Source: Actimicrobium sp035984655
Lineage (GTDB): Bacteria; Pseudomonadota; Gammaproteobacteria; Burkholderiales; Burkholderiaceae_D
Direction of reading: 5' to 3'
DNA: 64,000 nucleotides
Assembly: GCF_035984655.1 (NCBI RefSeq)
Contig: NZ_JAXCHT010000020.1
Span: 26,799 to 90,798 of the forward strand
Numbering within the stretch: position 1 is the first letter of the stretch; every line of letters begins with the position of its first letter. Below, piece after piece: positions 8,309 through 18,648 of this stretch. The notes under the pieces are model-generated. The model ran no database searches. It saw only the letters and a program-made list of their open reading frames with translations, and was not told where the DNA came from. The position numbers and the translations under genes were made by a program.

Positions 8309-8929
8309 ATGTACATCCCAAAACACTTCGTCCAATCCGATCCGGCGGTGCTGCTGGATGTCATGCGGCGCCACGATTTTGCAACACTGATCTCGACCAT
8401 CGATGGCGCGCCGTTCGCCGCGCATGTGCCGCTGCTGGTGAGCATGGCCGATGGCGTCACCACCATCGCTGGCCATGTCGCGCGTGCCAATCCGCACTGG
8501 CAGGCAATGCTGTCGGACCCTGCTGCCCTGGTGATTTTTCATGGGCCGCACACGTATGTTTCGCCCACGCTCTATGAGGACGCAAATATGGTCCCGACCT
8601 GGAATTACATCGCCGTGCATGCCCGTGGCAACGTGGTGATCGACCATTCCGATGCGGGCAAACTGGCCATCCTGAGCGCCTTGATCGCACACAACGAGCC
8701 CGGCTATCAGGCCCAATTCGACCAGATGGACAACGAGCGGCGCACAGCCATGCTCGGCGCCATCGTTGGCTTCACGATGCGGGTCGATCAACTGGAAGGA
8801 AAGTTCAAGCTCGGCCAGCACCGCCTGACGGGGGAAAAACCGGCGATGCAGGGCACGCACGAGACCGGCGGCGAAAATCAGCAAGCGATAGCCGGATGGA
8901 TGAAGCGACTGGGCTACTGGCCTGCCTGA
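8309..8929 (+). CDS. PaiB-type FMN-binding negative transcriptional regulator family protein
   Basis: A 206-residue protein matching the PaiB family over its length: opening MYIPKHFVQSDPAVLLDVMR, the central HGPHTYVSPTLYED segment, VPTWNYIAVHARGNVVI, and the C-terminal DQLEGKFKLGQHR. Family members have a split-barrel flavin-binding fold; PaiB of Bacillus was named for effects on protease synthesis, but proteobacterial members are not characterised in detail. It lies 21 bases after argD on the same strand and is likely co-transcribed. It converges on the response-regulator gene. Confidence 0.85.
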   Translation: MYIPKHFVQSDPAVLLDVMRRHDFATLISTIDGAPFAAHVPLLVSMADGVTTIAGHVARANPHWQAMLSDPAALVIFHGPHTYVSPTLYEDANMVPTWNYIAVHARGNVVIDHSDAGKLAILSALIAHNEPGYQAQFDQMDNERRTAMLGAIVGFTMRVDQLEGKFKLGQHRLTGEKPAMQGTHETGGENQQAIAGWMKRLGYWPA

Positions 8930-8940
8930 GGCGGGACAGC

Positions 8941-9996
8941 TTACGGGATGGAGGAAAGCTTTGGCGCACCGGGCGGCTCGCTGCCCCAATGTTGCTGGTA
9001 GATCCGTTCGGCCGCATCGGCGTGACGCAAAAACAGGTCGACCAGAGCGGGATCGAAATGCCGGCCCCTTTGCTCGACCACAAAGTTCAGCGCGCGCGCC
9101 CACGACCATGCGACATGGTGCGGTTGCGGCGCCGTGAGCGCGTCAAATACATCGACCAGCGCAACGATGCGCGCTGCCAGCGGAATCATTTGCCCGCGCA
9201 AACCGGCCGGATAACCGCTTCCGTCAAACTTCTCGAATTGAAAGGTGGCGATGTTGGCGACCACTTGCAGAAAATCCGCTGCCCGCTCGGGGTTGCGCAG
9301 AATCACGTCGGGAATCGCCATGCTGTCGGCATGGTGCATGGGCGCGGCCAGGACGATGGTGTCGACTTCGTCTGCGGGCAAGCCAAGCTGTTGCGCGATC
9401 AGCCCCGCATAGTGCGGCACGCAGCGGGTCTGCAACCCGGATTGCGCGCTGGCGAGCGCCTCCTGCCGACGCGCGAGGTCGGCATCGCGTGCGCGCAGGG
9501 CCCGGGTGGCCTGTTCGACGCGCGCTTCAAAAGCCTGCACGTGATACTGGTTGATCAGGTATTGCCGCCGCAGATTGAGCAAATTGCGGCAGCGGGCGCG
9601 GCATTCGAGTGGATCGAACGGCCGCATCAGAAAATCCGTTGCGCCGGCCTCGAAGGCGCGATTACGTAACTCGCGATCAGTGATGACAGTAATCATCACG
9701 ATCGGCAATTGTTCATATGTAAACAGCGCACGCAGGCGTTGAATGGTTTCGATGCCGTCAAGTTGCGGCATCTTGAAATCGGTCAGGACCAGGTCGATCG
9801 AGGTCGCCCGGGCGTGATTGATGGCCTCCAGCGGATTCGAGCACGCCAGGATATGGATGTTGCTGTCGATCCCCTTGATCACTTCGCCAAGAATCAGACG
9901 ACCGACACTCTGGTCGTCAATAATCAGCACGGTCGGCGACCCGGCAAACTCTGGATTGGGCAGCCCGGAAATCGGGCGGGAATTGGCGGAATTCAC
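8941..9996 (-). CDS. Response regulator with degenerate HD-GYP output domain
   Basis: A 351-residue protein. Residues about 22-140 form a receiver domain (acidic pair IIDD, phospho-acceptor D73 in LVLTDFKMP, late K region FLMRPFDP). A coiled-coil linker follows (about 150-190), then an HD-GYP-like domain. In that domain the usual HDIGK is replaced by HHADS at 221-225, and the usual His pair before DGSGYP is replaced by FQFEKF, although DGSGYP itself (about 258-263) remains. Loss of metal ligands suggests that it is not an active cyclic-di-GMP phosphodiesterase; it may act by binding. An FNR-like site lies about 60 bases upstream of the start. Confidence 0.85.
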   Translation of the reverse strand: MNSANSRPISGLPNPEFAGSPTVLIIDDQSVGRLILGEVIKGIDSNIHILACSNPLEAINHARATSIDLVLTDFKMPQLDGIETIQRLRALFTYEQLPIVMITVITDRELRNRAFEAGATDFLMRPFDPLECRARCRNLLNLRRQYLINQYHVQAFEARVEQATRALRARDADLARRQEALASAQSGLQTRCVPHYAGLIAQQLGLPADEVDTIVLAAPMHHADSMAIPDVILRNPERAADFLQVVANIATFQFEKFDGSGYPAGLRGQMIPLAARIVALVDVFDALTAPQPHHVAWSWARALNFVVEQRGRHFDPALVDLFLRHADAAERIYQQHWGSEPPGAPKLSSIP

Positions 9997-10054
9997 GTTG
10001 GCGAACCTTTCAAGTCAATTTGATCCAGATTGCAAGCGAATTGCTTCAACAGTA

Positions 10055-10068
10055 ATGATTAAGATCAA
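10055..10068. promoter_or_regulatory. FNR/Anr-like box upstream of the response regulator
   Basis: ATGATTAAGATCAA matches the palindrome TTGAT-N4-ATCAA in nine of ten defined positions. It lies 59-72 bases upstream of the response-regulator ATG (9996) and also between that gene and the end of the membrane-protein gene at 10132. Oxygen control is an inference from the match only. Confidence 0.35.
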
Positions 10069-10131
10069 TGTCCGCAAGAAATCCACCGCCGATGTTGCGT
10101 CATTAATTGAAAAGATCGTGTTCCAGTGCGC

Positions 10132-10815
10132 TCAATCGAACAGGTTGCCGCAATTGGTCGCTTTCATGTGATTGCCATTCTGTACGCGATCCAGCCCGTC
10201 ATTGGCGCCGGCGCCCTCCTGCGTGACGCAATAGGTTCCCGACGACGACGTGACTTTGGTGACGCGCCGGCCGTCCGCCAGCACCCGCTCCTGCATGCTC
10301 GGCATCAAGCGATGCACCACACCGGCGGCGGCAATGCCTTGCGCCAGCCTTGACGTCACCGAATCGGGCGCGCGCTCGGGCAGGTGGCGGAATTCGTTGC
10401 GCAGGTCGCGGTCGATCTTGCCAACACTGCGCAAGGCGCTGGTGGCCAGGTCGCTGGCCGGCAATGGCGGCGGCAGCGTCGTCGTGGCGGACTCGGGCTC
10501 AGCAGGTGTTGCCTGGTTGCGTGGCTCCGCCGTCACGCTTGCAGGGTGATCCTGCGTTACCGCCCGGACCATCGTCACTGGCGTGCGCCGCTGCGCCGCC
10601 GCGGCCCGTTCCGGTAGCGGCGGTGCGGCCTCCGGCAGCAGCATGGTCATCACCTGGCCCACGGCCTCGCGGACCGGCTGACGGCGCGACGCCTCGATGA
10701 GCAGGCCGATCAGCAGCAGATGCAATCCGATGATCACCACCAGCGGCATCACGCCACGGCGCTGCCGCGCAGTCCACCCTGCCGCAACAGCATTCACGCC
10801 GAATCCCGGGGACAT
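10132..10815 (-). CDS. Hypothetical one-pass membrane protein
   Basis: A 227-residue protein with a cytosolic N-terminus of about 22 residues, one transmembrane helix (VMPLVVIIGLHLLLIGLLIE, about 22-41), a low-complexity Pro/Ala/Thr-rich stretch to about residue 120, and a compact C-terminal part with two Cys (GTYCVTQ and ATNCGNLF) that could form a periplasmic disulfide. The N-terminal layout recalls TonB-like or energy-transducing anchors, but there is no TonB C-terminal signature. It follows lpdA by 35 bases on the same strand and may be read from the pdh operon. I do not recognise a function. Confidence 0.7.
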   Translation of the reverse strand: MSPGFGVNAVAAGWTARQRRGVMPLVVIIGLHLLLIGLLIEASRRQPVREAVGQVMTMLLPEAAPPLPERAAAAQRRTPVTMVRAVTQDHPASVTAEPRNQATPAEPESATTTLPPPLPASDLATSALRSVGKIDRDLRNEFRHLPERAPDSVTSRLAQGIAAAGVVHRLMPSMQERVLADGRRVTKVTSSSGTYCVTQEGAGANDGLDRVQNGNHMKATNCGNLFD

Positions 10816-10850
10816 GCGTCAGCGCTCCGCATCAATCGCCCCGGGCGCCA

Positions 10851-12653
10851 CTACTTCTTTGGCGGTATGTACAGATCGGTAATGGTTCCAAGCGCCATTT
10901 CAGCGGCAAACATCGGCGTCTCCGACAGCGTCGGATGGGCATGCACGGTGAGTGCGATATCCTCCAGATCAGCGCCCATTTCCATCGCCAGCACCAGCTC
11001 GGCAATCAGCTCACCGGCGTTCACGCCAACGATGCCGGCGCCGATCAGTCGCTTGGTCGCCGGATCCCACAGCAACTTGGTCACGCCCTCGTCGCGGCCG
11101 ACGGCTTGGGCACGACCACTGGCGGCCCACGGGAAATTGACCTTTTCAAATGCGATCCCCTGCGCCTTGGCTTCGGCCTCGGTCACGCCCATCCATGCCA
11201 GTTCAGGATCGGTGTACGCCACCGAGGGAATCGTCAGCGCGTCGAACTGCACCTTGTGGCCGGCAATGACTTCAGCGGCCACCTTGGCTTCATTGGTCGC
11301 CTTGTGCGCCAGCATCGGGTCGCCGCAGATGTCGCCGATCGCGAAAATGTGGGCGACGTTGGTGCGCTGCTGCTTGTCGACCGGGATGAAGCCGCGTTCA
11401 TTGACGGTCACGCCGGCCAGCTCTGCACCGACATCCTTGCCGTTCGGGCGGCGGCCGACTGCCATGAGGACCATGTCGAACAGTTGCGCATCCTTCGGCG
11501 CATTGTCGCCTTCGAAGGTTGCCAGCAAGCCGTCGGGCCGGGCTTCCAGCTTGGTGACCTTGGTTTTCAGGTGGATCGCGGCATAGCGCTTTTCGATGCG
11601 CTTTTGCAGCGGCTTGACGAGGTCGCGATCGGCCGCCGGGATCAGGCCGTCGGCGAATTCGACCACGGTGATCTTCGTGCCCAGTGCGTCATAGACGCAG
11701 GCCATTTCGAGCCCGATGATGCCGCCGCCAATGACCAGCATGCTGCCCGGGATCTGGCGCAGTTCCAGCGCGCCGGTCGAATCGACCACCCGTTTGTCGT
11801 CGTACGGAAAACCCGGGATCTTTGCCACCGATGAGCCGGCCGCAATGATCGCGTTCTTGAAGGCGACCACCTTGCTGCCATCGCTGGTTTCCACCGTCAC
11901 GGTGTTGGCCGAACTGAACACACCGCGGCCTTCGATGACCTGCACCTTGCGCGCCTTGGCCAGGCTGGTCAGGCCGCCGGTCAGTTTCTTGACGACGCCG
12001 TCTTTCCAGCCGCGCAGCGTATCGAGCTCGATCTCGGGCGCCGACATCTTGATGCCGAAGTGCGACATCTCCTCCGCTTCCGTAATCACCTTGGCGGCGT
12101 GCAGCAATGCCTTGGAAGGAATGCAGCCAACGTTCAGGCAGACGCCGCCCAGGGTCGGGTAGCGCTCGATCATCACGACCTTCTGGCCGAGGTCGGCCGC
12201 CCGGAATGCGGCCGTGTAGCCACCCGGCCCGGCGCCCAGCACCAGCGTGTCGCATTCGATATCGGCTTTGTCGGCAAAGCTGGCGGCGGCCGGCGCTGCG
12301 GGCGCGCCTGGCGCCGGTGCGGCAGCAGCTGCGGTTGCAGCAGGTGCTGCGGTTGCAGCAGGTGCTGGCGCAGCAGCGGCAGGCGCAGCGGCGGCAGGTG
12401 CAGCTGCACCAGCCTCGGCCGCCTCCAGCACCAGCAGCAGCGAGCCCATGCCCACCTTGTCACCGGTCTTGACCTTCAGTTCCTTGATGACGCCGGCATG
12501 GCTGGATGGAATTTCCATGCTGGCCTTGTCAGACTCGACCGTCACCAGCGACTGGTCGACCTTGACGGTGTCGCCCGCCTTGACCAGCACTTCAATGACT
12601 TCCACTTCCTTCAGATCACCGATATCAGGCACGTTCACGTCGATCAAACTCAT
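10851..12653 (-). CDS. lpdA: Dihydrolipoyl dehydrogenase (E3) with N-terminal lipoyl domain
   Basis: A 600-residue E3 that reoxidises dihydrolipoamide in the pyruvate dehydrogenase complex, passing electrons through FAD and a redox disulfide to NAD. Residues 1-80 are a lipoyl domain with the modifiable K43 in ESDKASME. An Ala/Pro-rich hinge (about 85-120) follows, then a complete flavoprotein disulfide reductase: FAD loop LGAGPGGYTAA, active disulfide GGVCLNVGCIPSK, NAD loop IGGGIIGLEMA and the dimer-interface HAHPTLSE with the catalytic His. Fusion of a lipoyl arm to E3 is known in several betaproteobacteria and Neisseria. Last enzyme gene of the aceE-aceF-BPH-lpdA operon. Confidence 0.96.
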   Translation of the reverse strand: MSLIDVNVPDIGDLKEVEVIEVLVKAGDTVKVDQSLVTVESDKASMEIPSSHAGVIKELKVKTGDKVGMGSLLLVLEAAEAGAAAPAAAAPAAAAPAPAATAAPAATAAAAAPAPGAPAAPAAASFADKADIECDTLVLGAGPGGYTAAFRAADLGQKVVMIERYPTLGGVCLNVGCIPSKALLHAAKVITEAEEMSHFGIKMSAPEIELDTLRGWKDGVVKKLTGGLTSLAKARKVQVIEGRGVFSSANTVTVETSDGSKVVAFKNAIIAAGSSVAKIPGFPYDDKRVVDSTGALELRQIPGSMLVIGGGIIGLEMACVYDALGTKITVVEFADGLIPAADRDLVKPLQKRIEKRYAAIHLKTKVTKLEARPDGLLATFEGDNAPKDAQLFDMVLMAVGRRPNGKDVGAELAGVTVNERGFIPVDKQQRTNVAHIFAIGDICGDPMLAHKATNEAKVAAEVIAGHKVQFDALTIPSVAYTDPELAWMGVTEAEAKAQGIAFEKVNFPWAASGRAQAVGRDEGVTKLLWDPATKRLIGAGIVGVNAGELIAELVLAMEMGADLEDIALTVHAHPTLSETPMFAAEMALGTITDLYIPPKK

Positions 12654-12747
12654 GGCTTCTGGCTCCGTTGTCAGCGTTCGCGCATCGGCGAACGGTTACT
12701 GCGCTATGGGGTTACTTGCATCGGGGATAACTTGCAGCGGCCTGCAA

Positions 12748-13314
12748 TCACTGCATCGCAAAACTGTAAATCTGAAACGGCGCCGATGAACTCTTGTCGA
12801 ATTCGGCGCCGGCGCGCACGCCGACTTCGGCGATCTCACGCGCACTGCCAATCTGGTCGTACACCGCGTACATCGCACCCAGGGCAAAATTGCGACCGCT
12901 GCCAATCCCCCAGAAGCGATCGAAACTGAACACTTCGCGGTACGAATACACCCCAAAAATGCCGTGCGGATTGGCCACCAGCGAGGTGATCTGGGAGGAC
13001 TCGTACGGGTCGTCCTCATCCTCCTTGGTATTGAGGAAAAAATTCTCCTTCAGCAGCTGGTGCACTTTGGTGAACGTTTCGAACACCTGGTCACGCGTGT
13101 GCAGCTTGCAGTCTTCACCCATCTCGCTGAGCAGTTTGCGCATCACCGGAAAATGCGCAGCGGTACCCGCCACCGTGACGTACGAATCGCCGATCTGGAA
13201 AATCTTGTTGTTGGCTTCATAGGCGTTCGACAGCCGCGTATCGCCAAACGTCACCAGCGAATCGCAGGCGATGGCGATTTGCTTGTCTTTCTTTACAACG
13301 ACACAGGTAGTCAT
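12748..13314 (-). CDS. Betaproteobacterial proteasome homologue (BPH, HslV-like peptidase)
   Basis: A 188-residue Ntn-hydrolase of the proteasome/HslV superfamily. After removal of Met1 the N-terminal Thr would be the nucleophile (MTTCVVVKK). The aspartate in IACDS (D17 in mature numbering) and the lysine in NNKIF (K36) match the HslV catalytic Asp and Lys, and GIGSGRNFALGAM corresponds to the conserved HslV GSGG-type loop. The pattern fits BPH, a class described in betaproteobacteria as a separate proteasome relative; no HslU-like ATPase gene lies next to it. It sits between aceF and lpdA, so it is probably produced together with pyruvate dehydrogenase. Its substrates are unknown. Confidence 0.85.
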   Translation of the reverse strand: MTTCVVVKKDKQIAIACDSLVTFGDTRLSNAYEANNKIFQIGDSYVTVAGTAAHFPVMRKLLSEMGEDCKLHTRDQVFETFTKVHQLLKENFFLNTKEDEDDPYESSQITSLVANPHGIFGVYSYREVFSFDRFWGIGSGRNFALGAMYAVYDQIGSAREIAEVGVRAGAEFDKSSSAPFQIYSFAMQ

Positions 13315-13410
13315 GGGAAAGCTCCATCAGGTCTGTCGGTTGCCGGCGGGCGACGAGAAAATGGTCGCGGCCATTTTCTCATTGCCGGGCGGGCGTCCGG
13401 TTGCGACCAA

Positions 13411-14739
13411 TTACAGCAGCGTGCGGCGCAAATCGGCCAGTGCCTCGGTCAGATACACCGAGAAGCGTGCGCCCATGGCGCCGTCGATGACGCGGTGATC
13501 GTACGACAGCGACGTGCCCATGATCAGTCGCGGCTGGAACTGCTTGCCATCCCAGACCGGACGGATCGACGACTTCGACAGGCCGAGAATGGCGACTTCC
13601 GGCGCATTGATGATTGGCGTGAAGTAGGTGCCGCCGATGCCGCCAAGCGATGAGATCGTGAAGCTCGCGCCCTGCATGTCCGGGCCCTTGAGCTTTCCGT
13701 CGCGCGCCTGGCTCGACAGCTCGGCCATTTCGGTGGCGATCTGGATCAGGCCCTTCTTGTCGACGTCCTTGATCACCGGGACCATCAAGCCGTTCGGCGT
13801 GTCGGCGGCGAAGCCGATGTTGTAGTACTGCTTGAGAATCAGGTTTTCACCGCTGGCATCCAGCGACGCATTAAACGCCGGGAATTTCTTCAGGGCCGCG
13901 ACGCTGGCCTTGATGACGAATGCCAGCATGGTCAGCTTGACGCCGGACTTGGCCAGGGCGGTATTGGAGGTTTTGCGGAACTCTTCCAGCTCGGTGACAT
14001 CGGCGTCGTCGAACTGCGTCACGTGCGGAATCATGACCCAGTTGCGATGCAGGTTCGGCCCGCTGAGTTTCTTGATGCGCGACAGCGGCAGCAATTCGGT
14101 GCTGCCGAATTTGGCAAAATCCAGCGATGGCCAGGCCAGCAGATTCAGACCCGTGCCGGAACCATTGCGTGGCGCCGCGCCGGCGCTACCACCGGCGATT
14201 GCCGCCTTGACGAAATTCTGCACATCTTCCTGCAGGATGCGTCCTTTCGGACCGGTACCGCCAACCCTGGCGAGATCGACACCGAGTTCGCGCGCAAATT
14301 TGCGAATCGATGGCGACGCGTGGGCCACCTTGCCGTCCGGCGCCGGTGCCGGTGCAGCCGCAGCTGGCTTGGCCGGTTCCGGCGCTGCCGCCGCTGCAGC
14401 AGGTGCCGCCGCCGCTGCAGCGGGTGCGGCTGCCGGCGCAGCGGGTGCTGCCGCCGGCGCGGCCGGAGCGGCGTCGGTTGCTCCCGCCGGCGCTGCCGCG
14501 GCACTGGTTTCCAGAATCAGGATCAGCGACCCTTTGGCGACCTTGTCGCCAACCTTGACTTTCAATTCCTTGATCACACCCGCCTGGCTGGACGGGATTT
14601 CCATGCTGGCCTTGTCGGACTCGACCGTAATCAGCGACTGGTCAACCTTGACCGTGTCACCGACCTTGACCATCAATTCGATGATCTCGACTTCCTTGAA
14701 GTCACCGATATCGGGGACATTAATTTCACTCAAACTCAT
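13411..14739 (-). CDS. aceF: Pyruvate dehydrogenase E2, dihydrolipoamide acetyltransferase
   Basis: A 442-residue E2 core protein that transfers acetyl groups from lipoamide to CoA. It has one lipoyl domain (1-80, K43), an Ala/Pro-rich linker (about 85-145), a peripheral subunit-binding domain (SPSIRKFARELGVDLARVGG) and a C-terminal catalytic domain ending with the active-site motif SYDHRVIDGA. Only one lipoyl domain is present, unlike the three in Escherichia coli AceF; the E3 partner supplies another. The lipoyl domain is nearly the same as that of lpdA. About 100 bases separate it from aceE upstream and from the BPH gene downstream. Confidence 0.96.
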   Translation of the reverse strand: MSLSEINVPDIGDFKEVEIIELMVKVGDTVKVDQSLITVESDKASMEIPSSQAGVIKELKVKVGDKVAKGSLILILETSAAAAPAGATDAAPAAPAAAPAAPAAAPAAAAAAPAAAAAAPEPAKPAAAAPAPAPDGKVAHASPSIRKFARELGVDLARVGGTGPKGRILQEDVQNFVKAAIAGGSAGAAPRNGSGTGLNLLAWPSLDFAKFGSTELLPLSRIKKLSGPNLHRNWVMIPHVTQFDDADVTELEEFRKTSNTALAKSGVKLTMLAFVIKASVAALKKFPAFNASLDASGENLILKQYYNIGFAADTPNGLMVPVIKDVDKKGLIQIATEMAELSSQARDGKLKGPDMQGASFTISSLGGIGGTYFTPIINAPEVAILGLSKSSIRPVWDGKQFQPRLIMGTSLSYDHRVIDGAMGARFSVYLTEALADLRRTLL

Positions 14740-14839
14740 GGCGCTGGCTCCGTGTTTCCGATCGCCGAACCGCTGCCGCCACCCTCAAGCTGCAGGGCGA
14801 ACGGCGGGCTGACGATCAGGGAAGATTGATCGTGGTTGA

Positions 14840-17536
<2,697 letters not shown>

Positions 17537-17627
17537 GCGTTGTCTCCTGTTTTTTTGGCTGCATTGACGTGTCGCGTCACTGGGCATTCTGCAACAGTTT
17601 GGCTGCGACGGATATTTGTTCCAGCGG

Positions 17628-17656
17628 ATTTTAGCAGCAGTTTTCGTATTTTTCAA
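17628..17656 (-). promoter_or_regulatory. Candidate promoter of the pdh operon
   Basis: TTGAAA (17651-17656) and TAAAAT (17628-17633) on the minus strand are spaced by 17 bases. Transcription would begin near 17621, giving an 85-base leader before aceE. The position inside the upstream extension of the aceE frame supports the shorter aceE start. Confidence 0.55.
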
Positions 17657-17760
17657 ATAGCGGTAGCACTTCCCATAATGCGGAATAATGCTGCGCGGCG
17701 TCATTTCCGGGAGGCACAGAATTCGCTGTGACGCGGGCCCTCTGTCACGGCAGCGGGCCT

Positions 17761-17766
17761 TATAAT
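17761..17766 (+). promoter_or_regulatory. -10 element upstream of folD
   Basis: A perfect TATAAT lies 33 bases upstream of the folD ATG. No good -35 hexamer is seen at the expected spacing, so the promoter may depend on an activator. Confidence 0.35.
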
Positions 17767-17798
17767 CCCGGATTCATCGCTTACTGAAATCACTCCCC

Positions 17799-18644
17799 AT
17801 GCCAGCCCAATTGATCAGCGGAACCCAGCTCTCCCAACATTTGCGCGAGGACATTGCGCGCCGCGCCGCCGCCCTGACCGCGCAAGGCAAGCAACCCGGC
17901 CTTGCTGTCATCCTGGTCGGCGAAGACCCGGCCAGCCAGGTCTACGTACGCAACAAGGTCAAGGCCTGCGGTGACGCCGGCTTTCATTCGGTGCTGGAGA
18001 AATACGATGCCACGATGGCACAGGCCGATCTGCTGGCACGCATCGATGCGCTCAATCGCGATCCGGCGATTCACGGCATCCTGGTGCAGATGCCGCTGCC
18101 AAAACATATCGATGCCAACAAGGTCATCGAAGCCATCTCGACGCGCAAGGATGTCGATGGCTTTTCGGTGCTCAGCGCCGGCGAGTTGATGACCGGCCTG
18201 CCCGGCTTTCGCCCCTGCACACCGTACGGCTGCATGAAGATGATCGAGAGCACCGGCGTGCCGATCAAGGGCAAGCACGCTGTCGTCATCGGACGCAGCA
18301 ATACCGTCGGCAAACCGATGGCGCTGCTGCTCTTGCAAGCCAACGCTACCGTCACCATCTGTCATAGCAACACACCGGATCTGGCGCTGCACACGCGCCA
18401 GGCCGACATCGTGGTCGCCGCCGTCGGCCGCCGCAATACCCTGACCGCCGACATGGTGAAACCCGGCGCCATCGTGATCGACGTTGGCATGAATCGCGAC
18501 GACCAGGGCAAGCTCTGCGGCGATGTTGATTTCAGCGCCGTGCAACAGGTGGCCGGGTGGATCACCCCGGTGCCGGGTGGCGTCGGACCGATGACCATCA
18601 CGATGTTGCTGGTCAATACCCTCGAATCCGCTGAAAGGATCTGA
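17799..18644 (+). CDS. folD: Bifunctional methylene-tetrahydrofolate dehydrogenase/cyclohydrolase
   Basis: A 281-residue FolD, which interconverts 5,10-methylene-THF, methenyl-THF and 10-formyl-THF with NADP. Signatures include the Lys in VYVRNKVKACGDAG (family catalytic YxxxK), VQMPLPKHID, the NADP loop VVIGRSNTVGKPMALLL and the closing TPVPGGVGPMTITMLL. Length is standard. It starts a run of five closely spaced plus-strand genes (folD-prlC-glutaredoxin-like-holC-hypothetical); prlC begins four bases after its stop. Confidence 0.97.
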   Translation: MPAQLISGTQLSQHLREDIARRAAALTAQGKQPGLAVILVGEDPASQVYVRNKVKACGDAGFHSVLEKYDATMAQADLLARIDALNRDPAIHGILVQMPLPKHIDANKVIEAISTRKDVDGFSVLSAGELMTGLPGFRPCTPYGCMKMIESTGVPIKGKHAVVIGRSNTVGKPMALLLLQANATVTICHSNTPDLALHTRQADIVVAAVGRRNTLTADMVKPGAIVIDVGMNRDDQGKLCGDVDFSAVQQVAGWITPVPGGVGPMTITMLLVNTLESAERI

Positions 18645-18648
18645 CCTC

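Noticed and set aside
6932..9109. 725-codon minus-strand ORF
   Set aside because: Antisense over argD and paiB, both clear genes. Composition rich in His, Arg and Gln is typical of a shadow frame.
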